Assembly: GCA_025526915.1 (NCBI GenBank)
Contig: JAHLKH010000124.1
Location: forward strand, 1 to 64,000
Source: Entophlyctis helioformis
Lineage: Eukaryota > Chytridiomycota > Chytridiomycetes > Chytridiales > Chytriomycetaceae
Direction: 5' to 3'
DNA length: 64,000 bases
How positions within the stretch are numbered: the stretch's first letter is position 1; each line of letters starts with the position of its first letter. The position numbers and the translations under genes were made by a program. The notes under the pieces were generated by a model, which did not search any database, was not told where the DNA came from, and saw only the letters and a list, made by a program, of their open reading frames with translations. This document shows, piece after piece, positions 1 through 11,700 of this stretch.

Positions 1-892
1 GCGCGATGGTCTCGCGGTTCTCGATCGAGTCTTGCAGCGTGCGCGTGCCAATGGTCTGGCGCAGCGTGGTCATGGTGCGCTCGATGAGGGCTCTGCGCAC
101 GTCCTGCACGAGGTAGCTGGCGGCGTATGGATCGACCACGTGCCAGTACAGCACAGAGTCGATGTAGATGCTGACGTTGTCCTTGGTCATGACCTGCTGG
201 CGCGGCACGTCCTCTGTGGATGGAGTGATCGTGGGATGGAGTACATGGAATGGAGTGCATGGAATGGAGTGCATGGAATGGAGTGCATGGAATGGAGTGC
301 ATGGAATGGAGTGCACATGGAATGCAGGTTGGATGAGTGTGAGCACGTCAGCCGTCAGTCACAGATCTGCCGCTCCCCCCTTGCCAACCCAAACGCACCG
401 ATCTGGATCTTGATGTCGACCTTGCGCATGTGCTCGGAGCACATGTTGACAAAGTACAGGCCAGGGTCGACCGAGCGGTAGTACTTGCCGAAGCGAGACA
501 GCATGCCGACGGTTCCCTGCTGCACGGTTTGGAAGGAGCTGTGTGGACGACAAGGGTCGTGTGAGGGTTGTGTGAGGGTCGTGTGTGCACCAGAGAGACA
601 CCACAGAGACACCACAGAGACATGCAGTGAGGCAACAGACGCACTTGAAGCATGGGCAGCAGGGCAGGTAGCCAATAGCACCAAAGCACACGCCGGCGCC
701 GTTGATGAATCCCTCGTAGCAGTTGTGGTCCGACTTGGGCACAGGCATCGAGTGGGCGTACGATGTCTGTGACTTGATGCTGCTCATCGCAGCCGGCGTG
801 GTGTCCATGGCTTGCTGGCGCTCGTACGAGTTCATGGCTGTCGGTTGGTTGAACGGTTGGTTGAACGGTTGGTTGAACGGTTGGTTGACCAT
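1..892 (-). CDS. Stomatin-like SPFH/band-7 membrane protein, 3' end cut by window
   Basis: Exons on the minus strand are 892-645, 538-399 and 213-<1. The joins keep frame, with donors GTGCGT and GTGCGT and acceptors ACACAG and CCACAG. The N-terminus carries a QPFN repeat. It is followed by a Cys-rich hydrophobic stretch (YLPCCPCF) that resembles the palmitoylated hairpin of stomatins. Next come QTVQQGTVGMLSRFGKYY and then RQQVMTKDNVSIYIDSVLYW, both typical of the start of an SPFH domain. The family scaffolds lipid microdomains at plasma or mitochondrial membranes and oligomerises; a specific partner cannot be inferred here. The last visible residues lie mid-domain (IENRETIA), so the C-terminal helix is outside the window. 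Intron 2 holds a 14-bp minisatellite. Confidence 0.85.
245..314. repeat. 14-bp minisatellite, five copies, in intron 2 of the stomatin gene
   Basis: Five perfect head-to-tail copies of ATGGAATGGAGTGC, followed by degenerate remnants to about 325. It lies wholly inside the inferred intron 398-214. Confidence 0.9.
841..890. repeat. 12-bp coding minisatellite encoding QPFN repeats
   Basis: About four copies of GGTTGGTTGAAC. On the minus strand they encode the repeated Gln-Pro-Phe-Asn at residues 4-17 of the stomatin-like protein. The unit is a multiple of three, so copy-number changes keep frame. Confidence 0.85.
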
Positions 893-1089
893 GAACGGGC
901 CAGGCTACTTATACGCCGACCGTGTTGTGATTCACTCACCGTCAGATGCAGCGAGCTGTGGCAATGCGCAAGACAGAGGCCAAGCAGCAAACTGTGGCCA
1001 AGCAGCAGCCGCAAGCGCATGGCGTTATGATTGGCTAAGAATGGTGCTGGGGCAGGATGCTTTCATTCAGATGTGCACAGCCCCCGGCA

Positions 1090-3450
1090 TCACTTCTTTG
1101 GGCAGTTCTTGGTCTTGACTGGCCGGAAGGGAAAGGCTCGGAACGCCTCGATGAACTTGATGTGATGCGATGCCGGCAAAAAGAACGTGGACATGTTCTT
1201 GAGCGCCTGGACGTGGACGTCGACGTGAGCATTGATATCCGCCAGGTCGGCGTCCATGCACCTCATGAGCAGGATGTGCATCAGGCCCGTGTGGTAGATG
1301 ATGCGGCTGATAAACTGCGGCACGTGGTGGAAGAACGGGTTTTTGCGCATGAACACGGACAGGATCTGCGTCACCAAGCGTGCTTGCTCGCGCGACTTGA
1401 GCAGCGACGGATGCACGGCAGGGATCTGCACCGGGCCAGCCTGCTCGGCCATACGCGGCACAACATCCTCGTGCAGACACAGACGGATGTAGTGGAACAG
1501 GCACTGCATGTATGCTACGCGCCACGGAGGGATGCCGGTCGAGGACGTATCCTCTGAATAGTTTTCGCTCACGGCCTGCATCGAGACGGGCAAAGAGTCG
1601 AACCATTGCTGGAGGTCGGAATCCAGCATGGCACGCTCCATGTCCTCGTCGATAAAGGTGACGTCTTCGTGGTCAACGTCGGGGCGGAGCATGCGCACAA
1701 ACACAACCACGCGGCGAGCGAGCTCCTGCAGCTTGATCATGTGGCGCCAAATGTTTCGTGCGTCGCGAGCCAGGGCAAGTGCATTTGAGCCGTCTGTATA
1801 AATACTGCCGTTTCCGCTGCTGTTTGCGTTGGTTCCGTTTGATGTGACACTGTCTGTGAAGCTGCTCTTCCTGGCGACGATGCCGTTGCCGTTGCCGCCA
1901 TCGTCGGGATAGGGCTCACTGAAGCTGTCCAAGCCGCCGAGAGTGTCTTGGTCGAGCCATGTCAGCGACGTGGCAACATCGTCGGAGGGATCGATGGCCA
2001 GATCGTTGGGCGTCAAGACCTTGTGGCGCGCCGTCGCAGGCACGAGGAACGGCATGTCTGTTGCAAACGACGTGTAAAAGTCGGTTTCGTACAGGGCGTA
2101 CCAGAGGCGGCGGCGGAACTCGATGCTTTCCGACGACTGGCTAAGCTGCGAGAACAAGTCGCTCTCGCGGTCGAGTTTGAGCTGTTGTGCGACACGCAGG
2201 GCTGTCGACACAAAGACAGTGGATGATGTGCCGCGGCCAGATCCTGTTGTTGCAGGGATGAGTGGCTGATGAGTGGCTGGCAGAACAGACGGGAAATGCT
2301 GCAAAGGGCAAAAGCGGTCGGTTACCTGCAGCGTATTGGGCCAGAAGGATGCAGGCGGCAACCGTGTGCACCGAAGGCTTTTCCAGCGATTCGTCCAACG
2401 CAGCCTTGGCCGCAAAGAAGAAGTTGTCGCCGAGGTTGTATGTGAAGGAGCCGTCCATCTTGGGAGCCGTGGAGGCCAGGGCGTAAATGGCGTTTGTGAG
2501 GGCGGGAGGCAGCGACACGAGCTCGGCCAAGAGAGCCGAGTCCTTGAAGATGGGCAACTTGGCGTTGGACCAGCTCAAGAAGGTCAGGACAAGATCGGCC
2601 CTGATTGGCTGCTGCGACGACATCTGGAACGGCGAGACGGGAGCGACTGCCGACGTGACCTGCGCAAACGGGCTTGTGGACAAGGGCGTGCTCATGGCCA
2701 GGGCGAGCGCAAGGGTGTCGTTGTTGAAGGGGAGCGATGCAGTTACAGGCGGGACCGATGCCGAGGGCGACGCAAACAGCGACGGCTGCTGCTGGTGGCC
2801 GGTGAAGGCAGACATGTCGGGAGGAGGCGAGATGGACGGTATGCCAAAAGCGCCACCTGCACCGCCCGCATACTGGGCCTCGAGCGAGCCAAAGTAGGTT
2901 TCTGCGTCGGTGGTGTGCGACGCATCCGAGGGCGGCGACGGCGAGCCATCGGCAACGCTGCTGGCAACGAGCTGCGGCGGCAGAGGGAAGCCGGCATCGG
3001 CCGGCAGCAGCGGGGTGTCGGCCACCTTGGTCTCCAGCTGCTTGAGCCGGTCGAGGATGGACGAGAAATAGCCGGGGGCAGGGCCTCGGCGCTTTGCTTG
3101 GCGGGTGTAGGTGCACTCGAGGCCGTTGGCGGCGCAGGACGAGCAGACGGGGCGGCCGTTGTCGCACTTGGACTTCTGCTCACAGCGGTCGGCCAGCAGG
3201 TCGGCCAGTCAGTAAGTCGGTCGGCCAGTCAGTAAGTAGGTCGGCCAGCCGGTGGTGGTCGTTGTCGTGGACGTTGTCATTGCCCAGTGCCATCAGCAAG
3301 CACTGGGTCAGGGCCGGCATGCGGGACAGACATGCCTGCACACTGGGTAAGTCGACGCACCTTTTTGCTGCAGTGGTCGCATGCGAACGACGAGCGCTGC
3401 CGCTGCTTGCCGGCCACGGTCTTTGCAACAGCTCCTTCTGATGGCGGCAT
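1090..3450 (-). CDS. Zn2Cys6 transcription factor with fungal-specific regulatory domain (TF-1)
   Basis: Exons 3450-3361, 3175-2326 and 2243-1090 give about 697 aa. The first intron splits the zinc cluster. Exon 1 ends at CDHCSKK and exon 2 begins KSKC, restoring C-x2-C-x6-C-x6-C-x2-C-x6-C near residues 24-50. A short linker and coiled coil (SSILDRLKQLETKV) follow. A Ser/Pro-rich region leads to the fungal-specific middle homology domain (TALRVAQQLKL, FRRRLWYALYETDFYTSF). The family binds CGG half-sites, usually as dimers, in the nucleus; the target is unknown. Intron 1 (3360-3176) contains tandem GTCGGCCAGTCAGTAA repeats. The start at 3450 is the first ATG before the cluster; an in-frame start further upstream is possible. 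Confidence 0.85.
3186..3252. repeat. Tandem repeat in intron 1 of TF-1
   Basis: Roughly 19-bp units of GTCGGCCAGTCAGTAAGTAG-like sequence, three to four degenerate copies, within the intron that interrupts the zinc cluster. Confidence 0.75.
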
Positions 3451-3660
3451 GGTGTGTGTCGTGGGAGTTGGCAAAGCGCTTCCGCGTGCTGAGAAGCCTC
3501 CGCGTGAAGGCATTTGCCGGCTGTGTTTCCAAAGCCACCGGCACGATCACCAAATCTGTCGACATTCGCAGCGTCGATGGCGATAAAAGCGAGCAAGCTG
3601 GCAATGCAAATGTTGCGTGCAGCATCGTCGCAGACTTGGAGTGCACAAGCCAAGCTTGAT

Positions 3661-4755
3661 TCAGTCAAGGAAGGACGGAAAGGAGAGGGAGTTTGGATCA
3701 CAAGAGACCGGCATTGGTTGCAGCTGCAGTGGCTCGAAGACAACCGTGCTTGAGGGCATTCGAGGCGTGCCTGCAATGTGGGATACCGGCAGCGATTGCG
3801 GCAATCCGCTGCCAAGAGGCTGCGTGACGGGTGATGAGCGTGATGGGGGTGTTATGGCACAGGGCTCGGCACAGACCCCGGCTCTAGTCTGCGCGTCCTG
3901 CTCGTGCGAAGAGGCGATGGCAGCCATGATAAGCGCGCGGGGCGTGGCCGATGTAGCTTGCCTGAGAGACAAGAGCGTCTGACGCGGCAAGACTGGCTCC
4001 GAAAGTGCAAGGGCTGCAGAAAAGGCTGCAGGAGCAGCTGGTGTGTTGGCTGGTGCTTTTGGCGGTGTGACGATAATGGTGGGCATCGTCGGTGGCTGGA
4101 TGGGCACGATAGGTGGTGCAGGTACGATAGGCAGCACAGGCAGCACGGGGGCAATGTCCTGGCTGATGGAAAGAGGCAACGCAGCTGTGGCAGTTGACGC
4201 GGTCCATGGCGATCTTGGTGCGACCAACGGCGCGGATGTGATGATGCATGAATATGCGTCAGTCACGATCGGCTGCTGAGCCAATTGTGTGTACTGTGGC
4301 ATGTTGGTGGGGGTCAGCGTGGGAGGCTGCTTGTATAAGAGAGAACCTTCGATCATCCAGACTCGCTTTTGCAAGCGCTGGAAGCTGACCGAGTTGCGCT
4401 GCCACGCAGCTCTGGCCGGGTTTGGCGGCGACTTGCGGGGCAAGATGTAAAAGCATTCCCTGTCTGCAGCGATGCAAGCCGAGCAGCCCATGCGAGCACC
4501 ATCGCACTGGATGCGCACATCCTGCGTTTTGATGGACGCCGGCCGTGGGAACGCACGCGAAGCAGAGCTGGTATCAGCCGCAGCACTGTGGGCTTCTGGG
4601 CATGCAGAGCAGTCGAGACCGTCTGCACAGCAGGGCAGGTGCAGCAGTACCTGGGACGGATGCTCGGCACACGCCTTGCATATCTTGACGACATAGTCGC
4701 GCACGCATGGACGGCGGTACGGATGGCTTGAGCGGCTGCCGGCTGGCTGGTCCAT
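3661..4755 (-). CDS. Short Zn2Cys6 protein whose zinc cluster is split by a stopless intron (TF-2)
   Basis: Exons 4755-4651 and 4506-3661 give 316 aa. Without splicing the frame is open throughout, but the Cys spacing is wrong. Removing a 144-nt intron (donor CAG/GTACTG, acceptor CATCCAG/TGC) joins CKACAEHPSQ to CDGARMGCSAC and gives a perfect C-x2-C-x6-C-x6-C-x2-C-x6-C motif. A basic linker (RAAWQRNSVSFQRLQKRVW) and a long Pro/Ala/Thr-rich low-complexity tail follow. No fungal-specific middle domain is visible, so it is much shorter than its neighbours. It may be a truncated paralogue or a competitor for the same DNA sites (inference). It is divergent from TF-3 across about 250 bp. Confidence 0.7.
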   Translation of the reverse strand: MDQPAGSRSSHPYRRPCVRDYVVKICKACAEHPSQVLLHLPCCADGLDCSACPEAHSAAADTSSASRAFPRPASIKTQDVRIQCDGARMGCSACIAADRECFYILPRKSPPNPARAAWQRNSVSFQRLQKRVWMIEGSLLYKQPPTLTPTNMPQYTQLAQQPIVTDAYSCIITSAPLVAPRSPWTASTATAALPLSISQDIAPVLPVLPIVPAPPIVPIQPPTMPTIIVTPPKAPANTPAAPAAFSAALALSEPVLPRQTLLSLRQATSATPRALIMAAIASSHEQDAQTRAGVCAEPCAITPPSRSSPVTQPLGSGLPQSLPVSHIAGTPRMPSSTVVFEPLQLQPMPVSCDPNSLSFPSFLD

Positions 4756-5009
4756 ATTCACGGCTTGGTGTGACGGCTGTTTTTGCGTGATGCGAGCCAG
4801 AGAAGAGCTGCGGGAGCCGTGGGAAAGAAACGGCCAGCGGCAGCCTGCGACGACGGCTGCGATTGCAGATCTTGCCCCGTACGTCCAAGATGAGCCACGA
4901 TGGGCTAGCAGGCCACTTTGGCTGTGCTGGCTGCATTGGCCGCGCTGGCCCATCTGTGGCACAACGGATTTCCGAGTTTAGTGCACGGTTCTCAAACCAT
5001 TACCAATCA
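4756..5009. promoter_or_regulatory. Shared divergent promoter region of TF-2 and TF-3
   Basis: The start codons of TF-2 (minus, 4755) and TF-3 (plus, 5010) face away from each other across 254 bp. No TATA box or clear CGG-based operator was recognised by eye. Both genes encode Zn2Cys6 proteins, so co-regulation or mutual regulation is possible (inference). Confidence 0.5.
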
Positions 5010-5862
5010 ATGCCGCGGGAAGCATCCGGCCCGTTCGCTCTTCACCAACACGAGTCGTCGCCACCACCGGTTGGCGCAGGTGCAGGCGCAGGCGCAGTGC
5101 GTCGCGGCGTCCTGTTCGCCTGCGACTTTTGCTTCCGCCGCAAGAACAAGTGCGATGTAAGTGGGCAGGCAACCCAGCGCCGCTTGCGCCAGACGCCGGC
5201 AGCCAGCAGCCGTCAATGGCTCGCGTGGATGTCAGCGTCGATCGGCGTGCACAGCGGCTCTGGCGCCAATGGAAAGACCGGCCGACGACGGCAGCGAGCA
5301 GACAGGCTGACAGACTGACCTGCCCGTGTGCCTGCTGCGCACGCCCGCTGCCATGCACAGGGCCAAATCCCGTCGTGCGCCCGCTGCGCCAAGGCCGGCC
5401 GCGAGTGCACATACACCCGCCAGGGCCCCTCGTCGGCAGACGGCGCCAAGGGCTACATTGGCTTTCTGCACCAGCGCATTCGTGACCTCGAGGACAAGGT
5501 CTCGAACCTGTCATCTGGCTCGTCGTCGTCGTCGTCGTCGTCGCTGTCGTCGTCCGTGTCCGTGTCCATGTCGTCGTCCAGAGAGTCGCTGCCCGCGATG
5601 GACTCGTCCTCGCCGCCTCTGGTGCACAGCTACCCGCACCACATGGCCCAGCAGTCCAACGGCCCCCCAGCATCCTCGTCGCCGCAAATGTCGCTCAACT
5701 ACAGCCTTACTCAGCCGAATCCACACTTTGCAATGACGCAATCGTCTCACCCCACGAATACTGGTGCTTTGGCGCTGCCTGCTACCAACGGATCAGCGTG
5801 GTCGGCTTCCATGGCCCCAATGCACGAATCCAACGCCAATGGACAGCAGCAGCAGCAGCAGC

Positions 5863-5911
<49 letters not shown>

Positions 5912-8529
5912 GTCAAGCAACACAACACCGATCCTCATGTCGCAGGATCTACTCTTTGCCACGACGCCGCTGTCGATTCACGTCAATCCGCCGCTCAAGC
6001 CAGAGATCCGCAGAGACCTGCTCGACGTCTTCTTTGCGTTCGTGTCTGCAAAACGGCCCGTCCTCCATCGTCGCTCGTTCCTCGCCAACGTTGAAAACGA
6101 GTCGCCGTTTTTGCTCTACGCCATGTACGCGAGTGCCGAGAGCGTGCCTTACCGGCTGCTGCAAAACACGTCAAACGGGTTCAACAGCGGGCTGCAGTAC
6201 TACAACATTGCCAAGCGGTTCTTGGAAAAGGCTGTGGGCGAGCCGTCGCTGTCGAACTTGTTTGGCATCTCGGTCTTGGCTTCGTTTGCTGGCAGTACGT
6301 GGATTGATTTGACCGCCTTTCTGTCTGTCCGCCTTTCTGTCTGGCCCGCCCTTCTCACTTGTGTACCATCACCCTTGGCGCATCTACCCTTGAACCGGGT
6401 ATGCAGGTGTCGGCCTCGTTGACGCGCTGCTCTACTTTGGACTGGCTATCCGTATGGGTCAGGGCCTCATGCTCCACCAAGAGTCCGCGTCGGAGATCAA
6501 CGCGCCATCTACATCCGTCGTACAGGAGATGCGCAGACGTCTGTGGTGGATGCTGCTTGAAATGGACCGCATCACGTCGTTCATGACCCAGATGCCGTTT
6601 GCCATCAGCGAGCGTGACATGAACATTGGCTTGCCCGAGTCGGACATCTTTGACGACGACTACATTGCGCCGCGCGACGCCGAGTCTACCCTGCCGTTCA
6701 TGAAGGGCATTGGCACATCAAGCAACCCAGAGAGTATCACCAGAAGTCGGAGCAACAGCGACAGCAGCACCAACATGATTGGATCTGTGCACAGTGCCGC
6801 CACTAGCCTGAGCAACGGCGGCGTCGGCAGCATCCACATGGGCATCATGGACCACGCGTTTGACGGGCCAGTCATGGCCAATGCCGAGACACCGTTTACC
6901 CCATCCAACATTGCAAACACACCCGAGGAAATCGAGGCTCGTCGCATGCCGCCACCCACCTGGTACCGTGGCTACACAGCCAACAAAGTCATGCAGCCGT
7001 CCCAAGTCGAGTTCAACGCCTACAAGCACTATCTCAAGCTGCTCAAGATCTTTGGCAAGATTGTGCTCTTTCTGCGCGACGTGAGCCATCTATCGAGCGA
7101 CCTCAAGGACATCCAGTCTTCACTTCTCGACACGTCGCTCAAGGAGTGGTTCGAGGCGTCACCCGAATGGCTACGATTCGTCTCCGATGTCTACGGCGAC
7201 GACCAACGGTCGCCACAGATTCCGTGTTTCCGCATTGCGTTTATCCTTGCGTTCTACCACTATTCTATCATTATCTTGCATATCCGGGACGCCAACCAGG
7301 CTGTTCTGGATGCACCGAACCAGGCACACACTCACCCGGCGATGCAAAAGTGCCTGTACGCGGCTCTCATGATCGCCGAGCTTGCGCGACGGTTTCTGCG
7401 CGGTGATCCGTGGTTCAACTATGCGACAGCGTTCATGGGCAACTGCATCACCGAGTCGGCGATGGTGCTCCTGACGTGTTCTCGGCTGTCGGGCGTCAAT
7501 GTCCCCGTCGACCTCTTTGAGCTCATCCAAAGCAACGTGCGCGCACTCGAGCACATCTCGACGTTCTTTGTCCCCATGACGGCGCAGATGGAGCGCGTGT
7601 GTGCAAGACGCGATGGCATCCGTGCAGAGATGGCCGCAGCGGCGGCGACAGGAAGCGCCTCCAACTCGTCGGGCGGCGCCGGTGGTCTGGGTTCTGGCGT
7701 GTCCAATGGCAGCAGTGGCAGTGGTGCTGCTAGCAGCGGCAATGACAGCAGTCCGCGGGATCTGGCTTCGACACGCCTGGCTGTGGGATCTGACAGCAAG
7801 GACGGAATCGCCGAAGGGGCCGTTGGTCTGTGGGATGCGCTTCGTCACATGACGGCGGCCCAAAGCGAGATGGATGTCTCTACATTCAGCCATCCTGACG
7901 CACCCTCCACTGATCACGTCAACAGCCACGCCACCGGATACAATCCCCAACACCAACACCAACAGCAGCAGCATCAACACCAGCAGCAGCAGCATCAACA
8001 CCAGCAGCAGCAGCAGCAGCAGCAGCATCAACACCAACACCAACAGCAGCAACAATCACCGCCGCTCCCTGTATACGATCACCAGTACAGCACCGGCAGC
8101 ACCGGCAGCAGTTACGAGTCGCGCGCGCAATCCATACCCGTACCGCAGCCCCATGACGCCTCGTCCATCATGTCACTTGCCATGCTGGCATCGTCTTCGT
8201 TCTCCATATCACCGACCAAGAACCAGCAGGCGACATCGATGCCGCGAGTGCTTCCACACTCGACCGCGACGACCGGATCGTTTGACTATCTCAACTCTGT
8301 CCAGCAACCGACAATGCAAGCACACAGTCAACAACAGCAGCAACAACACCAGTTGATGATGATGCAGCAGCAGCACCAACAGCAAAGTCAATCGACGCTC
8401 GTCGAGGGCGGGACAATGTGCAGTCGGCCGCTTGTCATCATGTCGACAGATGCCGCTCTCTCCAACGAGACGGACGCTCCCATCGATCCGAGTATCACGT
8501 CACGGCCATCCGAGCCCTGGTACAACTAG
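5010..8529 (+). CDS. Large Zn2Cys6 transcription factor with long poly-Gln tracts (TF-3)
   Basis: Exons 5010-5156, 5361-6294 and 6407-8529 give about 1067 aa. Exon 1 ends just after the third cysteine (CDFCFRRKNKCD/GTAAGT). Exon 2 resumes GQIPSCARCAKAGREC, completing C-x2-C-x6-C-x5-C-x2-C-x6-C near residues 38-64. A dimerisation coil follows (GFLHQRIRDLEDKVSNL), then a Ser run and a 23-Gln run. The fungal-specific middle domain spans exons 2-3 (RDLLDVFFAFVSAKRPVLHRRSF; LVDALLYFGLAIRMGQG; MRRRLWWMLLEMDRITSF). The C-terminal third is low complexity, with QH-rich tracts typical of activation domains. Nuclear; target unknown. It is convergent with TF-4. Confidence 0.88.
5844..5912. repeat. CAG/CAA tract encoding 23 Gln in TF-3
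   Basis: Seven CAG codons followed by an almost pure CAA run and a final CAG, all in frame, encoding uninterrupted glutamine. Confidence 0.95.
7948..8055. repeat. CAG/CAA/CAC tract encoding a Gln/His-rich tail in TF-3
   Basis: Imperfect trinucleotide repeat with an embedded longer unit that encodes repeated QHQHQQQQ blocks. It lies in the C-terminal third of the protein. Confidence 0.9.
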
Positions 8530-8726
8530 ACTCGTTTTGAAAGATAAAGCCTTGTCTCTGGCATTCGAACGGTTCGAGTGGTGTATGTATTGCAAAGCTG
8601 TAGGATATGTAAGAGGAGACATGTGCCGTGTACAGAACGAGCGATGAAGAAGAAGAGTAATGGACATGAGAAGTGGGTGCAAGTGTGGTGAACAGGAATG
8701 TGAACAGGAATGTGGCGAGGAACGGT

Positions 8727-11700
8727 TCAAGGGCCGATGCCAGAGACTGTGTCTAACAGCCGTCGAAGCTCGTCAGAGAGTCGCGACGCAGCAGGGATGA
8801 ACGGCGACAACGAATCGAGAACGCGTAGATGGACGTGGACCCACTCGACCACCGTTTCGCGACGTCCAACGAACCCGTCTGGTGCGACAAGGAGGCTCTG
8901 TAAGAGCACCCAGGCCGAGAGGTACACGAGATGCGACGTGGTTGACAAGTCCGCAGACGTGAGGTACGGGTGAATGGCATCCATACGAGACAGCAGATTG
9001 GCTGTCAGGACGGCAGACGTGAGCGACTGTGTGAACGCCGGAAGCAGATGGCCGTTGGCAGTGCTGCCCTGGACAATGTCGCGGAAATCAGGCAGGTTGA
9101 GCAGCAGACGTGCAAAGTAGTACAGCAGCTGGAGGTGTGCACCGCGCCACGAGGGCGGATCGACGGAAAGCGGGTCGGACGTGTACACAGTGTGGATCGT
9201 TTGCAGAGACCGGGGCAGGCTGTGGAGCCATTGGCGGAGCTCGAGATCGAGCAGCGCGACCGTTGCGTCAGCACCTGACGCTTGGTCGGGCAGGTGCACC
9301 GTGCGCACATAGCGAGCCACGCGCGACGCAATGAGAAGGAGCTGGATTTCAAACGACTCGATGCTGGTGCCGTGGGCCGTCGTGTCGAGCCTGCTTGAGA
9401 TACTTGGCGTGCGTTGCATGCGAGCCATGGGCGATGTCGCCGGCACAGGACTTGCAGTCGAAGCATGAGCAGGTCGATCGCCATGGTGATACGGCGGCAA
9501 TGACGCTCGACTGCCAGACACGCCGGCGGGCGATGCAGACATGGGTGCAGACGTGGTCTCCACTGTTGGCGTTGTGGACACCGTTGACGACGTGCGCGCT
9601 AGAGGGACGTAGCCACCAAAAAGGTCAAGATCCATGTTAAGATCAATGTCCTGGCTGAACACACTCATGTCAAGAGTGGTTGTACCGGAAGGACTGTCCC
9701 ACGCTAGTAGCGCCGCAGCCTCGACTCCGGACCCTGTACTCTCATGTGCTGCGATGGCCGTCGCTGTCGCGGAAGGTGGAAGCAGAGCCGCGCCAGATGG
9801 CGTCGGTGTAGCAAACGCCGACGTGCCGAGTGCTATTGGCGAACGCGTGGCTTGTGGAAGGCTGGCCATCAACGTCAGAGGCATCGCTGGTGGAAGAGGC
9901 GACATGATCCCCGATGCCGCGCTGGCTGTGGGCACATGCGAGCTAGCAGAGTGTGTGCGTGCTGGAAGCGGCACAGTGGCAGCAAAATGCGACTCGTTCA
10001 GTGGCGTCGCCAGAGCATCGAGCATGGGCACCGAGACTGAAGCCAGCTGCGGATCGCGGGCGACGTAGTTTGCCGACAATGTCGATGCTGAAGGCCTATC
10101 ATGACGAGACGCCACGGCAAGGAGGCGGCGGCCGCCCTCGGTGGTTGGGAACGCGATCTGCATCTCGTCGGACCGGATCGAGTGAGGGAGGATGGTTGGC
10201 AAAACAGACGACAGCCGATCGATCTCAAACAGTCGCCACGCGAGCCGCCGTCGCTGTTCAAGCGCGTCGAGGAGTGAGGGTGCGAGAGTGGCAGATGCAA
10301 GCGCCAATGTCGGCGAGGGTGTTGTAGAATGAGTGCTTGGCGACGGATCCGCAAAGAGAGACATTTGTCGAGCCATTGTGATTGCGAGGCTCAGATGATA
10401 GTGTGCCTGCTCGAAGCCATGGACTGCAGCGATGGAACGACGTGCGTTAGAGTAACTATATCAACAAGCAAGCGAGAGCAGCCAAGGTGTGCAAGCAAGA
10501 TCCAACTCACCGAGTCCGTGCTCTGCTAACAGAACAAGTGCGTAGATCCCCATCTCAGAGGGAGACTCTGTGCAGTCAGCGACAAGCTGCCGTGCTGCAT
10601 CGTAGTACAGCCTCGCACGATCATGCAGATGCTGCTCCGCGTGTCGACTGCCGTCTGAAGCCTCGGCAGCGGCTGCAGCAGTCGCTGCGGTGCCGCGATC
10701 CATGCGGCCATAACTGCCCGTGATGCCGGCCGAAGGTGCAGCGCGTGGCAGACCGTGAGTGGGTGACGCAAGAGCTTCGGCGGCACGCTGCGTGTCGGGG
10801 GTGGCGCAGGCACGAGCACACATGGCCAAAAGCAGGATGCGCGGCTGCAGGGACAGTGCCGCCAGAAAGTCCGGTTGGCTCACAACAGGGCGTCTGATGT
10901 GCTCGTGATCAAAGAAGCGATGGATCAGGCCAAGGGCGGGCTGGACGTTGTGCGCCGGTGCCGCGGAGTGGCCGGCAGGCAAGTGGACCGGCCCCGGCTG
11001 GACGTGCATTGATGGCAATGACGGCGGCGGAGGCGGCGGCGACGACGTGGACGCTGGCCGCGAGACAGACGCGGGCGCGGGGATCTCGAAGCCAGTCGAC
11101 TGCTTCATGTCGGCCGTGAGCCGATCGAGGATGCCGATGGGGTCGGTGTACTTGGCCGCGAGCAGGCGATCGACAAACGGCTGGAGAGCTGCTCCCTGCT
11201 GCGCCTGAGCGTCTGCCGACCGCTGCCGCACAAGCGTCTCGAGCCTCTTGAGCTTGGCCTCGAGCGACGCCAGATCGTTGAGCGTGCTGGCCGATGCTGC
11301 TGTTGCTGTTGATGCTGCTGGTGGCGCTGCTGCTGTTGCTGTCCGCGGCGCCGGACTCGTGGCAGGTGGAGCCAAATTCGACGGCGCGGAAGGGATCGCC
11401 AACGGCGCTGCGTCGGTGCCGCCCGCCGCCAGGCCAGTGTGGCTCGTCGGCGACATCCACAGCGGCAACGATGGCGCGGCTGCTGGCAGCGAGGCGGGCG
11501 CAGCAGAGACCGAAGCGACGGCGATGGACTTGCGCTTGTAGGTGCAGTCTCGTTGGGCCGCCACGCACGTGGAGCATCGTGGCGTCTGGCCATCGCACCG
11601 GATTTTCCGGTGGAAGCACTCGTCGCAGGCCGAGATGGCTATTGACCTGCGCTGGCGCTTGATTGCAGGGCGGGAGCGGGCCGTTGTCTCGCTTGCTGTC

